A stretch of 32,519 nt of DNA from Oscillospiraceae bacterium (lineage in GTDB: Bacteria > Bacillota > Clostridia > Oscillospirales > Oscillospiraceae). This document shows positions 1 through 8,531 of the stretch, piece after piece (the first letter of the stretch is position 1; every line of letters starts with the position of its first letter). The notes under the pieces are model-generated. The model did no database searches and was not told the DNA's origin. It saw nothing but the letters and a program-made list of their open reading frames with translations. The translations under genes and the position numbers were made by a program. The stretch lies in assembly GCA_017406005.1 (NCBI GenBank), contig JAFQZI010000022.1:1-32519 (forward strand), read 5' to 3'.

Positions 1-919
1 AGAAGAACACCATCATGATGATCCAGAACTTGTCATGCAGGCAGATCTTTGCCTGCTCGCCGGTAGGCAGGGCTTTCTTTTCATTGCCTTCGCTGCCTGC
101 CGTTTCCTCGGTGACACGTTCACGGGTGAAGAAGAACTCAATCAGCACACCGACGAAAGTGATAATGATCAACGCAATGACAAAGACCTTCCAGTGGTTC
201 TGCGAAGTGCCGGCGTCATAAATCGCAGCACCGGTCTCATCGATGTAATATTGGATTTTGCCTGCATCGTTGGTGACCGGCGTTCCCTTCCCGCTCATGT
301 CATAGACGAACAGCAGATTCAGGAAGAAAGGCAGCACCATGGCGCTCAGCCCCATGGCGGCAAGCATCGTTGCGTTGGAGATGGTGGCAAGCAATCCGCG
401 GTCTTTGCTGTTGCGGGTGGAGAGGCTGACAAGCGCGGCGTGCGGGGTATAATACATCGGGTAGGCAAAAGCAAACCAGAGATTATACCCGATCGCTATG
501 CAGACCAGTGCGCCGGTATGCCAGGAGTCATTTGCTGCATTATACGGGCAGAAGACAAACAGAAACAGCAGGGCGATCAGGCTGAGCGGGACGGAAAGCA
601 GCAGAAGCGGCCTTGCCTTGCCGGCTTTGCTGACGTTGTTGTCCATCAGCCGGCCGACGAGGATATTGCCGATGACAACAAAAATCACCGAAATCACCGG
701 CAGCCAGGTGAAAAACCCTTTTGCCCAGGTGTTGACGTGCAGCACGTCGGACATGTACTTGTTGAAGTAGTTTGCCAGGATGGAGTTGGCCAGCAGCGCC
801 AGCGTCGGGCCGACGAGATAGCCGATTGCCCCCTCGGGGAAGAGAGTCACATTGTTTTTCCTGATCAGGCTTGGAGGGAGCTTCTCATAAAACCCGGTCA
901 GACCGCCTTTCTTGCTCAT
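1..919 (-). CDS. GPH-family (MFS) sugar:cation symporter, 3' end outside window
   Basis: The reverse strand is open from an ATG at 919 to the window edge, giving about 306 residues of a protein that should be roughly 450-500 long. It begins MSKKGGLTGFYEKLPPS and shows several hydrophobic helices. A loop reading GRLMDNNVSKAGKARP matches the GPH/melibiose-carrier signature (D...K.GKARP) between helices 2 and 3. GPH proteins import oligosaccharides or glycosides with Na+ or H+. An AAGGAGG site lies 8 bases upstream of the ATG, which fixes the start. The gene follows the rhamnosidase-like gene by 20 bases on the same strand, so it is probably the uptake system for that operon. The substrate is not readable from sequence; a rhamnose- or galactose-containing glycoside is an inference from the neighbours. 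Confidence 0.85.
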   Translation of the reverse strand, partial: MSKKGGLTGFYEKLPPSLIRKNNVTLFPEGAIGYLVGPTLALLANSILANYFNKYMSDVLHVNTWAKGFFTWLPVISVIFVVIGNILVGRLMDNNVSKAGKARPLLLLSVPLSLIALLFLFVFCPYNAANDSWHTGALVCIAIGYNLWFAFAYPMYYTPHAALVSLSTRNSKDRGLLATISNATMLAAMGLSAMVLPFFLNLLFVYDMSGKGTPVTNDAGKIQYYIDETGAAIYDAGTSQNHWKVFVIALIIITFVGVLIEFFFTRERVTEETAGSEGNEKKALPTGEQAKICLHDKFWIIMMVFF

Positions 920-939
920 AATGATCCTCCTTATCGGAA

Positions 940-2838
940 TCAGATATTATTATAGGGATAGGATTCAATAGAAACCTGTCCATTATGCACAGTAATATGT
1001 ACCTGTCTTTCCCCCACGGGGAAGGTGCAGTCAAGTCCTCGGAAGAACTGTGTCTGCGGTTTTGCTTCGAATTCTGTTCCGCCCGGTGTGAGAGGACGGA
1101 GACCGACAAAATAGCGTGCCAGGAGATAAATGGGACTCGCTGACCAGGCGTGGCACAGGGATTTGCCGAAAGGATCGCTGTACATCTCGTATTGCTGCTC
1201 AAGAGGTTTGGCAGGATCATATTCTTCCCAAAAAGTAACGGCGCCGAGACGAAGCATCCCGCCCCAGTAGGATTTGATTTCCTGCAGGACTTCTTTCAGA
1301 TGGCCGAGGCGGCAGAGTGCTTCCAGCTCATAAAAGCGGAAGTAGGGTGTTTTGATCGCGGGGATGGATTGATTAAACAGCACAGATTCGGCAAGGAGCT
1401 GTTTTTTAGATTCATCCACCAGATCAAATACAATGGCAAAAATGTTTGCATGGCGTGTGACGTGCCGTTTGCCTGAGACGAAAGAATCAACATAAGCATG
1501 TTTCTCTTCATCCCAGAAGAAGCGGTCAATCTTTTCCAGGAGTTCGGTACAAAGGGAAAGCCAGGTCTGCTTTTCCGATTCCGGCGCAAACATGGCCATG
1601 ACACGGCAGCATGCGGCAAAAAGCATCTGCTCTGCACAGAGAGGGCCATCGCGATCAAAATCCGCCCAGTCAATAAAGACCCAGTCCTGTTTTCGGCCGA
1701 TCAGGAAACCGTTTTCATCCCGCTGGGAGAGACAGAGATCCAATAAAGATCCGGCTTTGGGGTAAACCTGCCGTATAAAATTATCATCTCCGTAACTCTC
1801 ATAGAAAACGCCGAGGCTGATGATCCAGAGAAGGGAATAATCCAGAATCGTGTTGACGTGAGTGTTGACCGGGTCATTGCCGCGGAGAGCCAGAAGCGTA
1901 CGCTTTTCTATTTCGGCATCGGCGGTCAGATACCGGTTGACGAACATGCTCTGATACGCGTCCCCGCCCCAGATCCACTTGTCGCGCTTGATTCCGTCGA
2001 GGAAGAAGCACCCGGAACAAAGAGAAAACGTATGGGCAGCAACCTGAAAAATCCGGTTGAGCTCGTCATCATTACAGGTAAAGGATGAACGTTGAGGGAT
2101 GTCGGTGAATTGATGGATGGCACGCACGGAATACTCTCCTTCGCGTACATCCGGCAGAAATGCGTAGCGCACAGCCTGGCGTGGACAGCGATGCGTTGTC
2201 TCATCCGGGCGGCAGAAATAATAACAGTTTTGTGTATCGAGAGCTTCCGCACGGGATTCTCCGAGATAGACAAGCGGGTAAGCGGGTCCGATGACTTCAA
2301 GTGAAGCGGTGAGCTCGGTTTCAAAAGTATAGAGGACACCCTGGTTGATTTCTTCCACAGCTACGGGGTCATAAACTGTTTCAGTATAAGGCCATTCGGA
2401 CGGATCTTTTGATGCATTTGTATAATACCGGTTGTGTGCAGCCGGAACAGGCGGCGTAGAGTAATCCTCTACCTGCCAGCCGTCATCAGAGCAGATCCAT
2501 TTGCCTGAAATATAAACGGACGGAACGCAGCCGATGCAGCCGATATGGATCGATATTCTGTGGTTGCCCGGAGTGCAGAAGATCAGGGTATCGAAAGGAT
2601 GTTTTTCCTCATCCAGCTGAACGTAGCCGACAGAACCTGTCACGCCCGTTACGAAGAAAGTGCTTTCTTCCGGCAAATCATAGAAACGGCGAAAGACAAC
2701 GCGGTTGCGAAACCCTTCACTTTTCCAGAAGGCAGGCCAGGAGCATCCGCGTTCCACCCGGGAAAAGTTCTGCTTCAAAGCATGATACAGTTCAAAATCT
2801 CCGGGATACCAGAGCCAATAGGAAGTTTTTTGATGCAT
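940..2838 (-). CDS. GH78-type alpha-L-rhamnosidase-like glycosidase
   Basis: This 632-residue protein has no signal peptide, so it is probably cytoplasmic. The N-terminal third is beta-rich. The (alpha/alpha)6-barrel part begins near residue 255. The stretch DGIKRDKWIWGGD (281-293) corresponds to the GH78 acid region usually written D.P.R.E...W.GD, with D281, D286 and D293 as candidate acidic residues. WEEYD (537-541) matches the general-base glutamate region, and SLCHAWSASPIYLL (560-573) matches the conserved histidine segment after it. GH78 enzymes release terminal alpha-L-rhamnose from plant glycosides or polysaccharides. It is shorter than many GH78 enzymes (about 900-1000), lacking extra N-terminal modules. 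The start lies 8 bases after the upstream GH2 stop, with AAAGGA inside the GH2 3' end, so the two are co-translated. Family is fairly sure; exact linkage is not. Confidence 0.75.
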   Translation of the reverse strand: MHQKTSYWLWYPGDFELYHALKQNFSRVERGCSWPAFWKSEGFRNRVVFRRFYDLPEESTFFVTGVTGSVGYVQLDEEKHPFDTLIFCTPGNHRISIHIGCIGCVPSVYISGKWICSDDGWQVEDYSTPPVPAAHNRYYTNASKDPSEWPYTETVYDPVAVEEINQGVLYTFETELTASLEVIGPAYPLVYLGESRAEALDTQNCYYFCRPDETTHRCPRQAVRYAFLPDVREGEYSVRAIHQFTDIPQRSSFTCNDDELNRIFQVAAHTFSLCSGCFFLDGIKRDKWIWGGDAYQSMFVNRYLTADAEIEKRTLLALRGNDPVNTHVNTILDYSLLWIISLGVFYESYGDDNFIRQVYPKAGSLLDLCLSQRDENGFLIGRKQDWVFIDWADFDRDGPLCAEQMLFAACCRVMAMFAPESEKQTWLSLCTELLEKIDRFFWDEEKHAYVDSFVSGKRHVTRHANIFAIVFDLVDESKKQLLAESVLFNQSIPAIKTPYFRFYELEALCRLGHLKEVLQEIKSYWGGMLRLGAVTFWEEYDPAKPLEQQYEMYSDPFGKSLCHAWSASPIYLLARYFVGLRPLTPGGTEFEAKPQTQFFRGLDCTFPVGERQVHITVHNGQVSIESYPYNNI

Positions 2839-2846
2839 AGAATTGA

Positions 2847-5249
2847 TTATCCTTTACAAATTACCTCTGCAGTTGCCTCATATCCGTCGGAACATGCCGT
2901 AACGCGGATGATGCCGGGCGCTCCGGCACACACGACTGCCTGCGCTTCCCCAAAATAAGTGGGGACAACATTCCCAGCAAAGTTGCCTTTGTAGTTGCAG
3001 CTTCCGTTGACGGTGCCCATCATCGTGCCGTTTTCTGCCGTGACAGTAACGGTCTGTTTTTCCATCGGTTTGGTCTCACCGTTTTCATCTGTGCAGCGGA
3101 TGCGGAAATAGATCATCTCGCCCGGAGCACAGCTTTCGGTTTCCGCTTCCAGACGCAGTTCGGTTTTCTGCCCGGCTGTGTGCAGGATGTCGCTTCCGAT
3201 TTCCCTTCCGGAAGCATCATAAGTGATGACAGCAAGTTCACCGTCATGGTATGCAGTGTGGAAAAGGACACGGCACTTGCCTTTCATGCTTTTCTTCCCT
3301 ACGCTCTGCCCGTTGACAAACAGTTCTGCTCTATCAGCCCGGGCATAGACCTCGACCTCGGCTTCCTCCCCTTCACAGCCGTGCCAGGACCAGGAACGCA
3401 TGGCACGTGTCAGCTGCCAGCCGGTCATGGTGGGCTTCTGCTTTTCGTATACGGGGAAAACTGCCAGCCTCGGGCCCTTGTCCAGCTCAAAAGCGACGCG
3501 GGTGTAATCTGCCTCGGCATATTCCTTGCCGGTCATATCAATGCGGTTGGTGCCGCCGCGCACACGGTCTTCCGGGTTATCGGAAGTATAGTCCGCAAAT
3601 TCCGGGCTGCTGTCGCCGCATTCTCCGATGTAATCCCAACCTGCCCAGACGAAATCACCGATAATCTGAGGTGTGGTTTTGGCGATCTCCCAAAAGCTGT
3701 ACGCATCTCCGACCAGCGTTTCGGACCCGAGAATCAGGCGGTCGGGATACTTTTTAGTGTCTTTTTTATAGCGCCAGTTGCCGTAGTTATACCCTGCAAT
3801 GTCCATGGCGGCAAAGGCATCTTTGGTTTTCCAGTCGCAGGGGGGCAGGGAGGCACCGAACTTCATAAAGTCTGTTCCGAGCTTTGCCGCGAGCGTATTG
3901 AAGAATTCGGAGCCGACAGGCTTTTTCTTCGGCTTCTTCTCGGCGGCGTTTTCTGCAGCTTTTGCAGCAGCTTCAGCCTGTTTTTTCGCCTTATCATCAC
4001 TATAGACACCCAAACCGACGGAACTCAGGAAATTAAAGAAGATGTTAATGCCGCAGGTGACCGGGCGTGTGGCGTCGATAGAATGGAGATAATCCGTGAA
4101 AGACTGCTGAAGGGCAATGCCTTTCTCCTGTGCGCTTTCAGCAACTTCATTTCCGGTGGAGTACATGATGACGCACGGATGGTTGAAATCCTTTTCCACC
4201 ATATCTTTGAGATCCTGCTGCCACCAGTCCGTCACATAAGAGGCATAGTCATGTTCCGTTTTGTGCATATACCAGCAGTCCACATATTCATCCATCATCA
4301 GCATGCCAAGCCTGTCACAGGCGTCGAGCAGATACTTGGATGCCGGGTTGTGTGACGAACGCACGGCATTGTAGCCGGCTTTCTGCAGAATGCGGATACG
4401 TCTTTCTTCTACTTCCGGATAGGTGCAGGCACCGAGGAGCCCGTTGTCATGATGGATGCAGGCACCGCGCAGAACAACCCGCTTGCCATTGATTGACATG
4501 CCCATGTCAGGCGTCCAGGTCAGCGTGCGGATACCAAACGATTCTTCCACAACATCTTCTCCAAAGGTGACGCGAGCTTTGTAGAGAAACGGAGTCTCCA
4601 CAGACCATAATTTTGCCTCCGGGATCGCGAGATCCGCAGTGGCAGCCCCGGATGAATCAGTTTCGAGATCGACAGATACTACACTTTTTTCCCCGTCAAG
4701 AATTTCAAGAGAAGCTTTTCCGGGAACGGACGTTTTTAACCCCACACGAATCTGGGCGGGTGCGATCCCAAGCGTTTCTATACGGATGCCGTTTAACAGC
4801 ACATGCTTTTCTTTTCCTGCCCAGAGCCAGACCGGGCGATAGATGCCCGTTCCGGAATACCAGCGGGAATTCGGCTGGTCAGCGTTGCGTGCAAGCACGA
4901 TGAGCTTATTTTCCCCGCTTTTCAAATGGGGAGAGAGGTTTACATAAAAATTGGTATAGCCGTAGGGACGGAAAGCAATTTTTTCACCGTTCAGCCATAC
5001 TTCCGCATTGTGATAGACACTTTCAAATTCGAGAATAAGAGCCTGATCCTGCAGTTCGACAGGGACGGAAAACACCTTGCGGTATTCGTAATCCCCGCCT
5101 TCAAACCAGCCGATATTGCCTTCTCCGAGGCTCGTGCTGACACGGCGCTCCGTGCGCATGGCATCGTGCGGGAGGGTAACCGATACAGCATCGCCTTCAC
5201 GGCTCAGCGGCCGGCACGTCCAGCCTGAGTTGAAATCATAGCGTTTCAT
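2847..5249 (-). CDS. GH2-family glycosidase (beta-galactosidase-like), copy A
   Basis: This 800-residue GH2 protein has a sugar-binding jelly roll (about 1-150), an Ig-like domain (about 155-245), a TIM barrel (about 250-550), a DUF4982-type domain (SWSWHGCEG onward) and a C-terminal beta domain. The acid/base is E in STGNEV (about residue 368) and the nucleophile E in LGSETL (about 510). There is no signal peptide. A Lys/Ala-rich insert (about 420-445) lies in the barrel and recurs in the divergent copy B at 5476-7851. An in-frame GTG lies one codon upstream; ATG 5249 is preferred because GGGAG sits 7 bases before it. It is first in a leftward operon with the GH78-like and GPH genes, so it probably acts on an imported glycoside. 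Beta-galactosidase is the default reading, but other GH2 activities remain possible. Confidence 0.85.
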   Translation of the reverse strand: MKRYDFNSGWTCRPLSREGDAVSVTLPHDAMRTERRVSTSLGEGNIGWFEGGDYEYRKVFSVPVELQDQALILEFESVYHNAEVWLNGEKIAFRPYGYTNFYVNLSPHLKSGENKLIVLARNADQPNSRWYSGTGIYRPVWLWAGKEKHVLLNGIRIETLGIAPAQIRVGLKTSVPGKASLEILDGEKSVVSVDLETDSSGAATADLAIPEAKLWSVETPFLYKARVTFGEDVVEESFGIRTLTWTPDMGMSINGKRVVLRGACIHHDNGLLGACTYPEVEERRIRILQKAGYNAVRSSHNPASKYLLDACDRLGMLMMDEYVDCWYMHKTEHDYASYVTDWWQQDLKDMVEKDFNHPCVIMYSTGNEVAESAQEKGIALQQSFTDYLHSIDATRPVTCGINIFFNFLSSVGLGVYSDDKAKKQAEAAAKAAENAAEKKPKKKPVGSEFFNTLAAKLGTDFMKFGASLPPCDWKTKDAFAAMDIAGYNYGNWRYKKDTKKYPDRLILGSETLVGDAYSFWEIAKTTPQIIGDFVWAGWDYIGECGDSSPEFADYTSDNPEDRVRGGTNRIDMTGKEYAEADYTRVAFELDKGPRLAVFPVYEKQKPTMTGWQLTRAMRSWSWHGCEGEEAEVEVYARADRAELFVNGQSVGKKSMKGKCRVLFHTAYHDGELAVITYDASGREIGSDILHTAGQKTELRLEAETESCAPGEMIYFRIRCTDENGETKPMEKQTVTVTAENGTMMGTVNGSCNYKGNFAGNVVPTYFGEAQAVVCAGAPGIIRVTACSDGYEATAEVICKG

Positions 5250-5311
5250 CACGCAACTCCCATCTGTTAATAATTCGGGTATAATAGAGGAACCTATTAA
5301 TTGTTGCGTTC

Positions 5312-5338
5312 AGTATAACAGAAGGCCCCTGTCAACAA
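5312..5338 (-). promoter_or_regulatory. Candidate promoter for the leftward GH2-GH78-GPH operon
   Basis: On the reverse strand TGTTATACT (plus 5312-5320) is an extended -10. TTGTTG (5333-5338) lies 15 bases upstream, and an overlapping TTGACA (5330-5335) is only 12 bases away. The spacing is short, so the extended -10 is the better argument. Seven-base arms ACGCAAC (5251-5257) and GTTGCGT (5303-5309) flank the leader and may mark a regulator site. Confidence 0.4.
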
Positions 5339-5344
5339 ATACGG

Positions 5345-5384
5345 GTTTGCGCGAAATGGTGTTTTTATTTCGTAAACGGTTAAT
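5345..5384. promoter_or_regulatory. Possible LacI-like operator sites between the divergent GH2 genes
   Basis: GTTTGCGCGAAAT (5345-5357) and TTTCGTAAACGGTTAAT (5368-5384) are CG-centred imperfect palindromes resembling LacI-family operators. They sit between the two divergent promoters, where a shared regulator would be expected. No regulator gene is in the window, so this is a weak inference. Confidence 0.25.
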
Positions 5385-5402
5385 TGCGGGCAGCTTTATG
5401 GA

Positions 5403-5432
5403 TTGAATTATTCATGCTGATTTTGTTATAAT
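5403..5432 (+). promoter_or_regulatory. Sigma-A type promoter for GH2 copy B
   Basis: TTGAAT (5403-5408) and a perfect TATAAT (5427-5432) are separated by 18 bases. The predicted start of transcription is near 5439, leaving a leader of about 37 bases before the ATG at 5476. Confidence 0.65.
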
Positions 5433-5475
5433 CTTAATAGTATTTTTTTATGAGAAAATGAGAAGGAGCAAACCT

Positions 5476-7851
5476 ATGAAATCGATAGCTTTTAACGACA
5501 ACTGGACGGTACGGCATCTGGAAGATGGTGGGGATGGGATTCCGGTTTCCATTCCGGATGACGCGATGCTCCGGGAACCGCGGACAGCAGATGCCGTGGG
5601 CGGGCTGAATGTAAGCTGGTTTGAAGGCCATGATTATCTATACGCCAAAAATTTCGTCCTGACGCAGGAACAGGCGGATGCGCACAATGTGCTGGAGTTT
5701 GAAGGGGTCTACCGGAAGGCAGAGGTCTTCCTCAACGGGCAGAAAGCCGGATTTCGCCCTTACGGCTATACCAATTTTTATGTAAACTGCGATGGACTTG
5801 TGAAAGCCGGGGAAAATCGGATTGAAGTAATTGCCAGAAATGCCGACCAGCCGAATTCCCGCTGGTATTCAGGAGCGGGGATTTATCGCCCGGTCAGATT
5901 ATGGACTTCGGGAAAGAGTCATATCGAGCTCAACGGTGTTAAGATCAGGACGCTTTCTGCCTGCCCGCCGAAAGTGGAAGTATCGGTAAAAACCAGCGAA
6001 GAAGGCAAGGTTAGCGTAATGATCTTCGGCGGAGAGACGATGCTTGCTTCCGCAGAAGGCAGTGAACGGAACTTCGTTTTTGATCTTCCGGAAGCCAAGC
6101 CCTGGAGTCCGGAAGCACCTGTGCTCTACTCCTGCCGCGTACGGTTTGAAGAGGATGAGGCTGTGGAAACCTTCGGGATCCGTACCCTTTCCTGGGGCAG
6201 AGAAGGCTTTCTGATCAATGGGGAACGCGTGATCCTGCGAGGTGCCTGTGTCCATCATGACAATGGGCTTCTCGGCGCAGTCTGTGACCCGGATGCGCTG
6301 GAACGCAGAATTCGGATCCTGAAAGAGAACGGATACAATGCGCTGCGTTCCGCCCACAACCCCTGCTCCAAAACGGCTTTGGAGATCTGTGACAGGCTCG
6401 GCATGCTGGTTATGGACGAATACATCGACCACTGGTATATCCACAAGACACTGCATGACTATGTGGATTACTTCACGGAATGGTGGAAGCAGGATCTTAA
6501 GGACATGGTGGACAAAGATTACAACCACCCGTGTGTCATTCTGTATTCCACCGGCAACGAGGTTGCCGAAACAGCGCAGCCGAAGGGGATTGCCCTTGCT
6601 GGAGAGATGACGGATTATCTGCATTCTCTGGATGATACACGGCCGGTCACCTGCGGCATCAATATCTTCTTCAACTTCCTCAATCATATCGGATTCGGAC
6701 AGTATTCCGATGAAAAAGCAGCGAAGGAAGCGGCGAGAAACGAAAAGGCAAAAGCCAAAGGGAAAAAGACAAAAGAACGGTCGACGGGTTCCAAGTTCTT
6801 CAACGATGTTGCGGGGATCATGGGAGCAGGCTTTATGAAGACAGGTGCAACCCTCCACGGATCGGATGTGACAACGCGAGAGGCCTTTGCCAATATGGAT
6901 ATAGCCGGCTATAATTACGGAGAAAAACGGTACAAGAAAGATCTGAAAAACTATCCTGACCGGCTGATCCTCGGCTCGGAAACTTTCTGCTTTGATGCCT
7001 ATAAATTCTGGGAATTGGCGAAACGGGAACCGCGCTTGATCGGAGACTTTGTCTGGGCGGGGATCGATTACCTCGGCGAGGTGATGATCGGCAGCTGGGA
7101 GTATGCAGACTATGCGAAGAACTTCGGCCCGGATGTGGGCTGGATCAGCGCTGGTTCTGGCCGTATTGACCTCACCGGGAAGCCTCTCGGAGAAGCGCTC
7201 TACACGAAAGTGGCATTTGAACTGGAGAAGGGGCCGTTTATCGCAGTCCGCCCGCCCTGCCACGAGGGCAGGCATTCTCCCAGCGCCTGGAAGATGACGA
7301 ACGCCATGCCAAGCTGGAGCTGGCGCGGATGCGAGGGAAAGAAAACGGTGGTGGAAGTGTATGCCAGGGCTGCCGCTGTGGAGCTTCTGATCAATGGGAA
7401 ATCCCAAGGGAAGCAGCAGGCTAAAGATGACTGCTTATTCCTGTTCAAGGTTCCTTATGAAAACGGAATCATCGAGGCTGTAAGCTATGACGAAATCGGC
7501 GGAATCATCGGGCGGAACAGACTTGCTACGGCAGAACCTGTGACCGTTCTGAGGGCTGTTCCGGAAGCCGAAACCGTCAGACGCGGGCACCTCGCTTTTA
7601 TCCGTCTGCAGTTAACCGACAGGATGGGAGAAGTCAAGCCCACGGAACGGAGCCTGATTCATGTTTCCGTGAAGGGCGGTAAGCTGCGCGCATTAGGTTC
7701 TGCATGCCCGTTCTACGAACTCAGCTATCTTGATTCCACTTGCGACACCTATTACGGAGAGGCACTTGCCATTGTAGAGGTGGAGGACGATGTAACTCTC
7801 ACGGCTGAGAGCAAATACGGCAGTTGTGAGGTTGTGGTTCATGCGGGGTAA
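5476..7851 (+). CDS. GH2-family glycosidase (beta-galactosidase-like), copy B
   Basis: This 791-residue protein has the same domain order as the divergent copy at 2847-5249 and is clearly its paralogue: both share FRPYGYTNFYVN, NADQPNSRWYSG and RPVTCGINIFFNF. The acid/base is E in STGNEV (about 362) and the nucleophile E in LGSETF (about 502). The Lys/Ala-rich barrel insert is present here too (about 413-437, ending near TKERSTGSKFF). An in-frame ATG at 5458 exists, but AGAAGGAG (5461-5468) lies between it and the ATG at 5476 at ideal spacing, and the 5476 start aligns with copy A. There is no signal peptide, so action is cytoplasmic. It is the first gene after a good promoter and is followed 3 bases later by the YbaK-type gene. 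The substrate is unknown; divergence between the copies suggests different specificities. Confidence 0.85.
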   Translation: MKSIAFNDNWTVRHLEDGGDGIPVSIPDDAMLREPRTADAVGGLNVSWFEGHDYLYAKNFVLTQEQADAHNVLEFEGVYRKAEVFLNGQKAGFRPYGYTNFYVNCDGLVKAGENRIEVIARNADQPNSRWYSGAGIYRPVRLWTSGKSHIELNGVKIRTLSACPPKVEVSVKTSEEGKVSVMIFGGETMLASAEGSERNFVFDLPEAKPWSPEAPVLYSCRVRFEEDEAVETFGIRTLSWGREGFLINGERVILRGACVHHDNGLLGAVCDPDALERRIRILKENGYNALRSAHNPCSKTALEICDRLGMLVMDEYIDHWYIHKTLHDYVDYFTEWWKQDLKDMVDKDYNHPCVILYSTGNEVAETAQPKGIALAGEMTDYLHSLDDTRPVTCGINIFFNFLNHIGFGQYSDEKAAKEAARNEKAKAKGKKTKERSTGSKFFNDVAGIMGAGFMKTGATLHGSDVTTREAFANMDIAGYNYGEKRYKKDLKNYPDRLILGSETFCFDAYKFWELAKREPRLIGDFVWAGIDYLGEVMIGSWEYADYAKNFGPDVGWISAGSGRIDLTGKPLGEALYTKVAFELEKGPFIAVRPPCHEGRHSPSAWKMTNAMPSWSWRGCEGKKTVVEVYARAAAVELLINGKSQGKQQAKDDCLFLFKVPYENGIIEAVSYDEIGGIIGRNRLATAEPVTVLRAVPEAETVRRGHLAFIRLQLTDRMGEVKPTERSLIHVSVKGGKLRALGSACPFYELSYLDSTCDTYYGEALAIVEVEDDVTLTAESKYGSCEVVVHAG

Positions 7852-7854
7852 AAG

Positions 7855-8328
7855 ATGAAGAATAACGATAAAACCAATGTGATGCGTCTGTTGGACGGGA
7901 AGAAGATTCCCTATACCAGCCATACCTATGAGCAGGATCCGACCAAAACCGGTGAAGAAATTGCGGCTATCCTTGAGGAAGATCCCGAAAAAGTCTTCAA
8001 AACGCTGGTGACGCAGGGAAAGTCCGGCCAGTATTATGTGTTTGTCATACCGGTAAAAGAAGAGCTGGACCTGAAAAAAGCAGCAAAGGCATCAGGCGAG
8101 AAGGCAATCAGCATGATCAAGCAGAAAGAGCTGCTGCCTCTGACAGGGTACGTGCACGGCGGATGCTCTCCGATCGGGATGAAAAAGCAGTTTCCGACAT
8201 TCCTTCACGAAACCGCGATCCTGTATGATACGATTTGCGTCAGTGCCGGGAAGGTCGGCTATCAGATTGAACTGAATCCGGACGATCTTGTCCGAGCTTC
8301 CGGATGCCGGATGGAAGACGTCGTTTAG
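7855..8328 (+). CDS. ybaK: YbaK/EbsC-family aminoacyl-tRNA deacylase (Cys-tRNA(Pro) deacylase)
   Basis: This 157-residue protein has the usual YbaK length. It opens with KTNVMRLLDGKKIPYTSHTY, the family's N-terminal pattern. The conserved lysine in EKVFKTLV (about residue 48) and the GGCSPIGMKKQFPTF segment match the substrate pocket and the GG.SPIG signature. Family members clear Cys mischarged on tRNA(Pro) in trans, in the cytoplasm. The gene starts 3 bases after the GH2 stop, with GCGGGG in the GH2 tail as its ribosome site, so it probably rides on the same transcript. The link with glycoside use is likely only positional. A strong terminator follows 17 bases after the stop. Confidence 0.9.
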   Translation: MKNNDKTNVMRLLDGKKIPYTSHTYEQDPTKTGEEIAAILEEDPEKVFKTLVTQGKSGQYYVFVIPVKEELDLKKAAKASGEKAISMIKQKELLPLTGYVHGGCSPIGMKKQFPTFLHETAILYDTICVSAGKVGYQIELNPDDLVRASGCRMEDVV

Positions 8329-8345
8329 ATCCCGGTAAAACAGTT

Positions 8346-8383
8346 GCTCCGCAGCAAAGGAAAAGAATTGCTGCGGAGCTTTT
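8346..8383 (+). terminator. Rho-independent terminator after ybaK
   Basis: A perfect 12-bp stem (GCTCCGCAGCAA, 8346-8357, with TTGCTGCGGAGC, 8368-8379) with a 10-base loop is followed by TTTT. A partial third copy, TTGCTGCGGA, lies at about 8394-8403. Confidence 0.85.
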
Positions 8384-8415
8384 CCATGCAAAAATTGCTG
8401 CGGAAGATTTCTTGT

Positions 8416-8454
8416 CACTTTAACCATTAAAATGGCTAAAGTGCACCTGCAGGT
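8416..8454. promoter_or_regulatory. Two adjacent palindromes upstream of the ABC-transporter promoter
   Basis: CACTTTA-A-CCAT and ATGG-C-TAAAGTG (8416-8443) form an 11-bp interrupted palindrome with a 4-base loop. ACCTGCAGGT (8445-8454) is a perfect 10-bp palindrome. Both lie 18-56 bases upstream of the -35 at 8472. They could be operator sites; the first could also be a back-up hairpin, but it has no U-tract. Confidence 0.35.
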
Positions 8455-8471
8455 TTGTGGACATTGGCGGA

Positions 8472-8499
8472 TTGTATTTTCCATCAGGAGTGATATAAT
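8472..8499 (+). promoter_or_regulatory. Promoter of the trpXYZ-type operon
   Basis: TTGTAT (8472-8477) and TATAAT (8494-8499) are 16 bases apart. Transcription would start near 8506, leaving a leader of only about 26 bases, too short for a T-box or riboswitch. GAAAGGAG (8514-8521) is the ribosome site of the first gene. Confidence 0.65.
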
Positions 8500-8531
8500 G
8501 CACACAGATTCTTGAAAGGAGAACAAATCTA

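Noticed and set aside
35-955. A 306-codon forward frame at the start of the window
   Set aside because: The reverse strand encodes a GPH transporter here with a strong ribosome site; the forward frame is its shadow.
3180-4355. A 391-codon open frame on the forward strand
   Set aside because: It is antisense to GH2 copy A and arises from codon bias of that gene.
5899-7407. A 502-codon open frame on the reverse strand
   Set aside because: It lies wholly antisense to the GH2 copy B gene, which has all family motifs. It has no ribosome site and its product resembles no protein family.
8384-8531. T-box or other riboswitch before the trpX-type gene
   Set aside because: The good promoter at 8472-8499 leaves a leader of about 26 bases, and no T-box sequence is visible.
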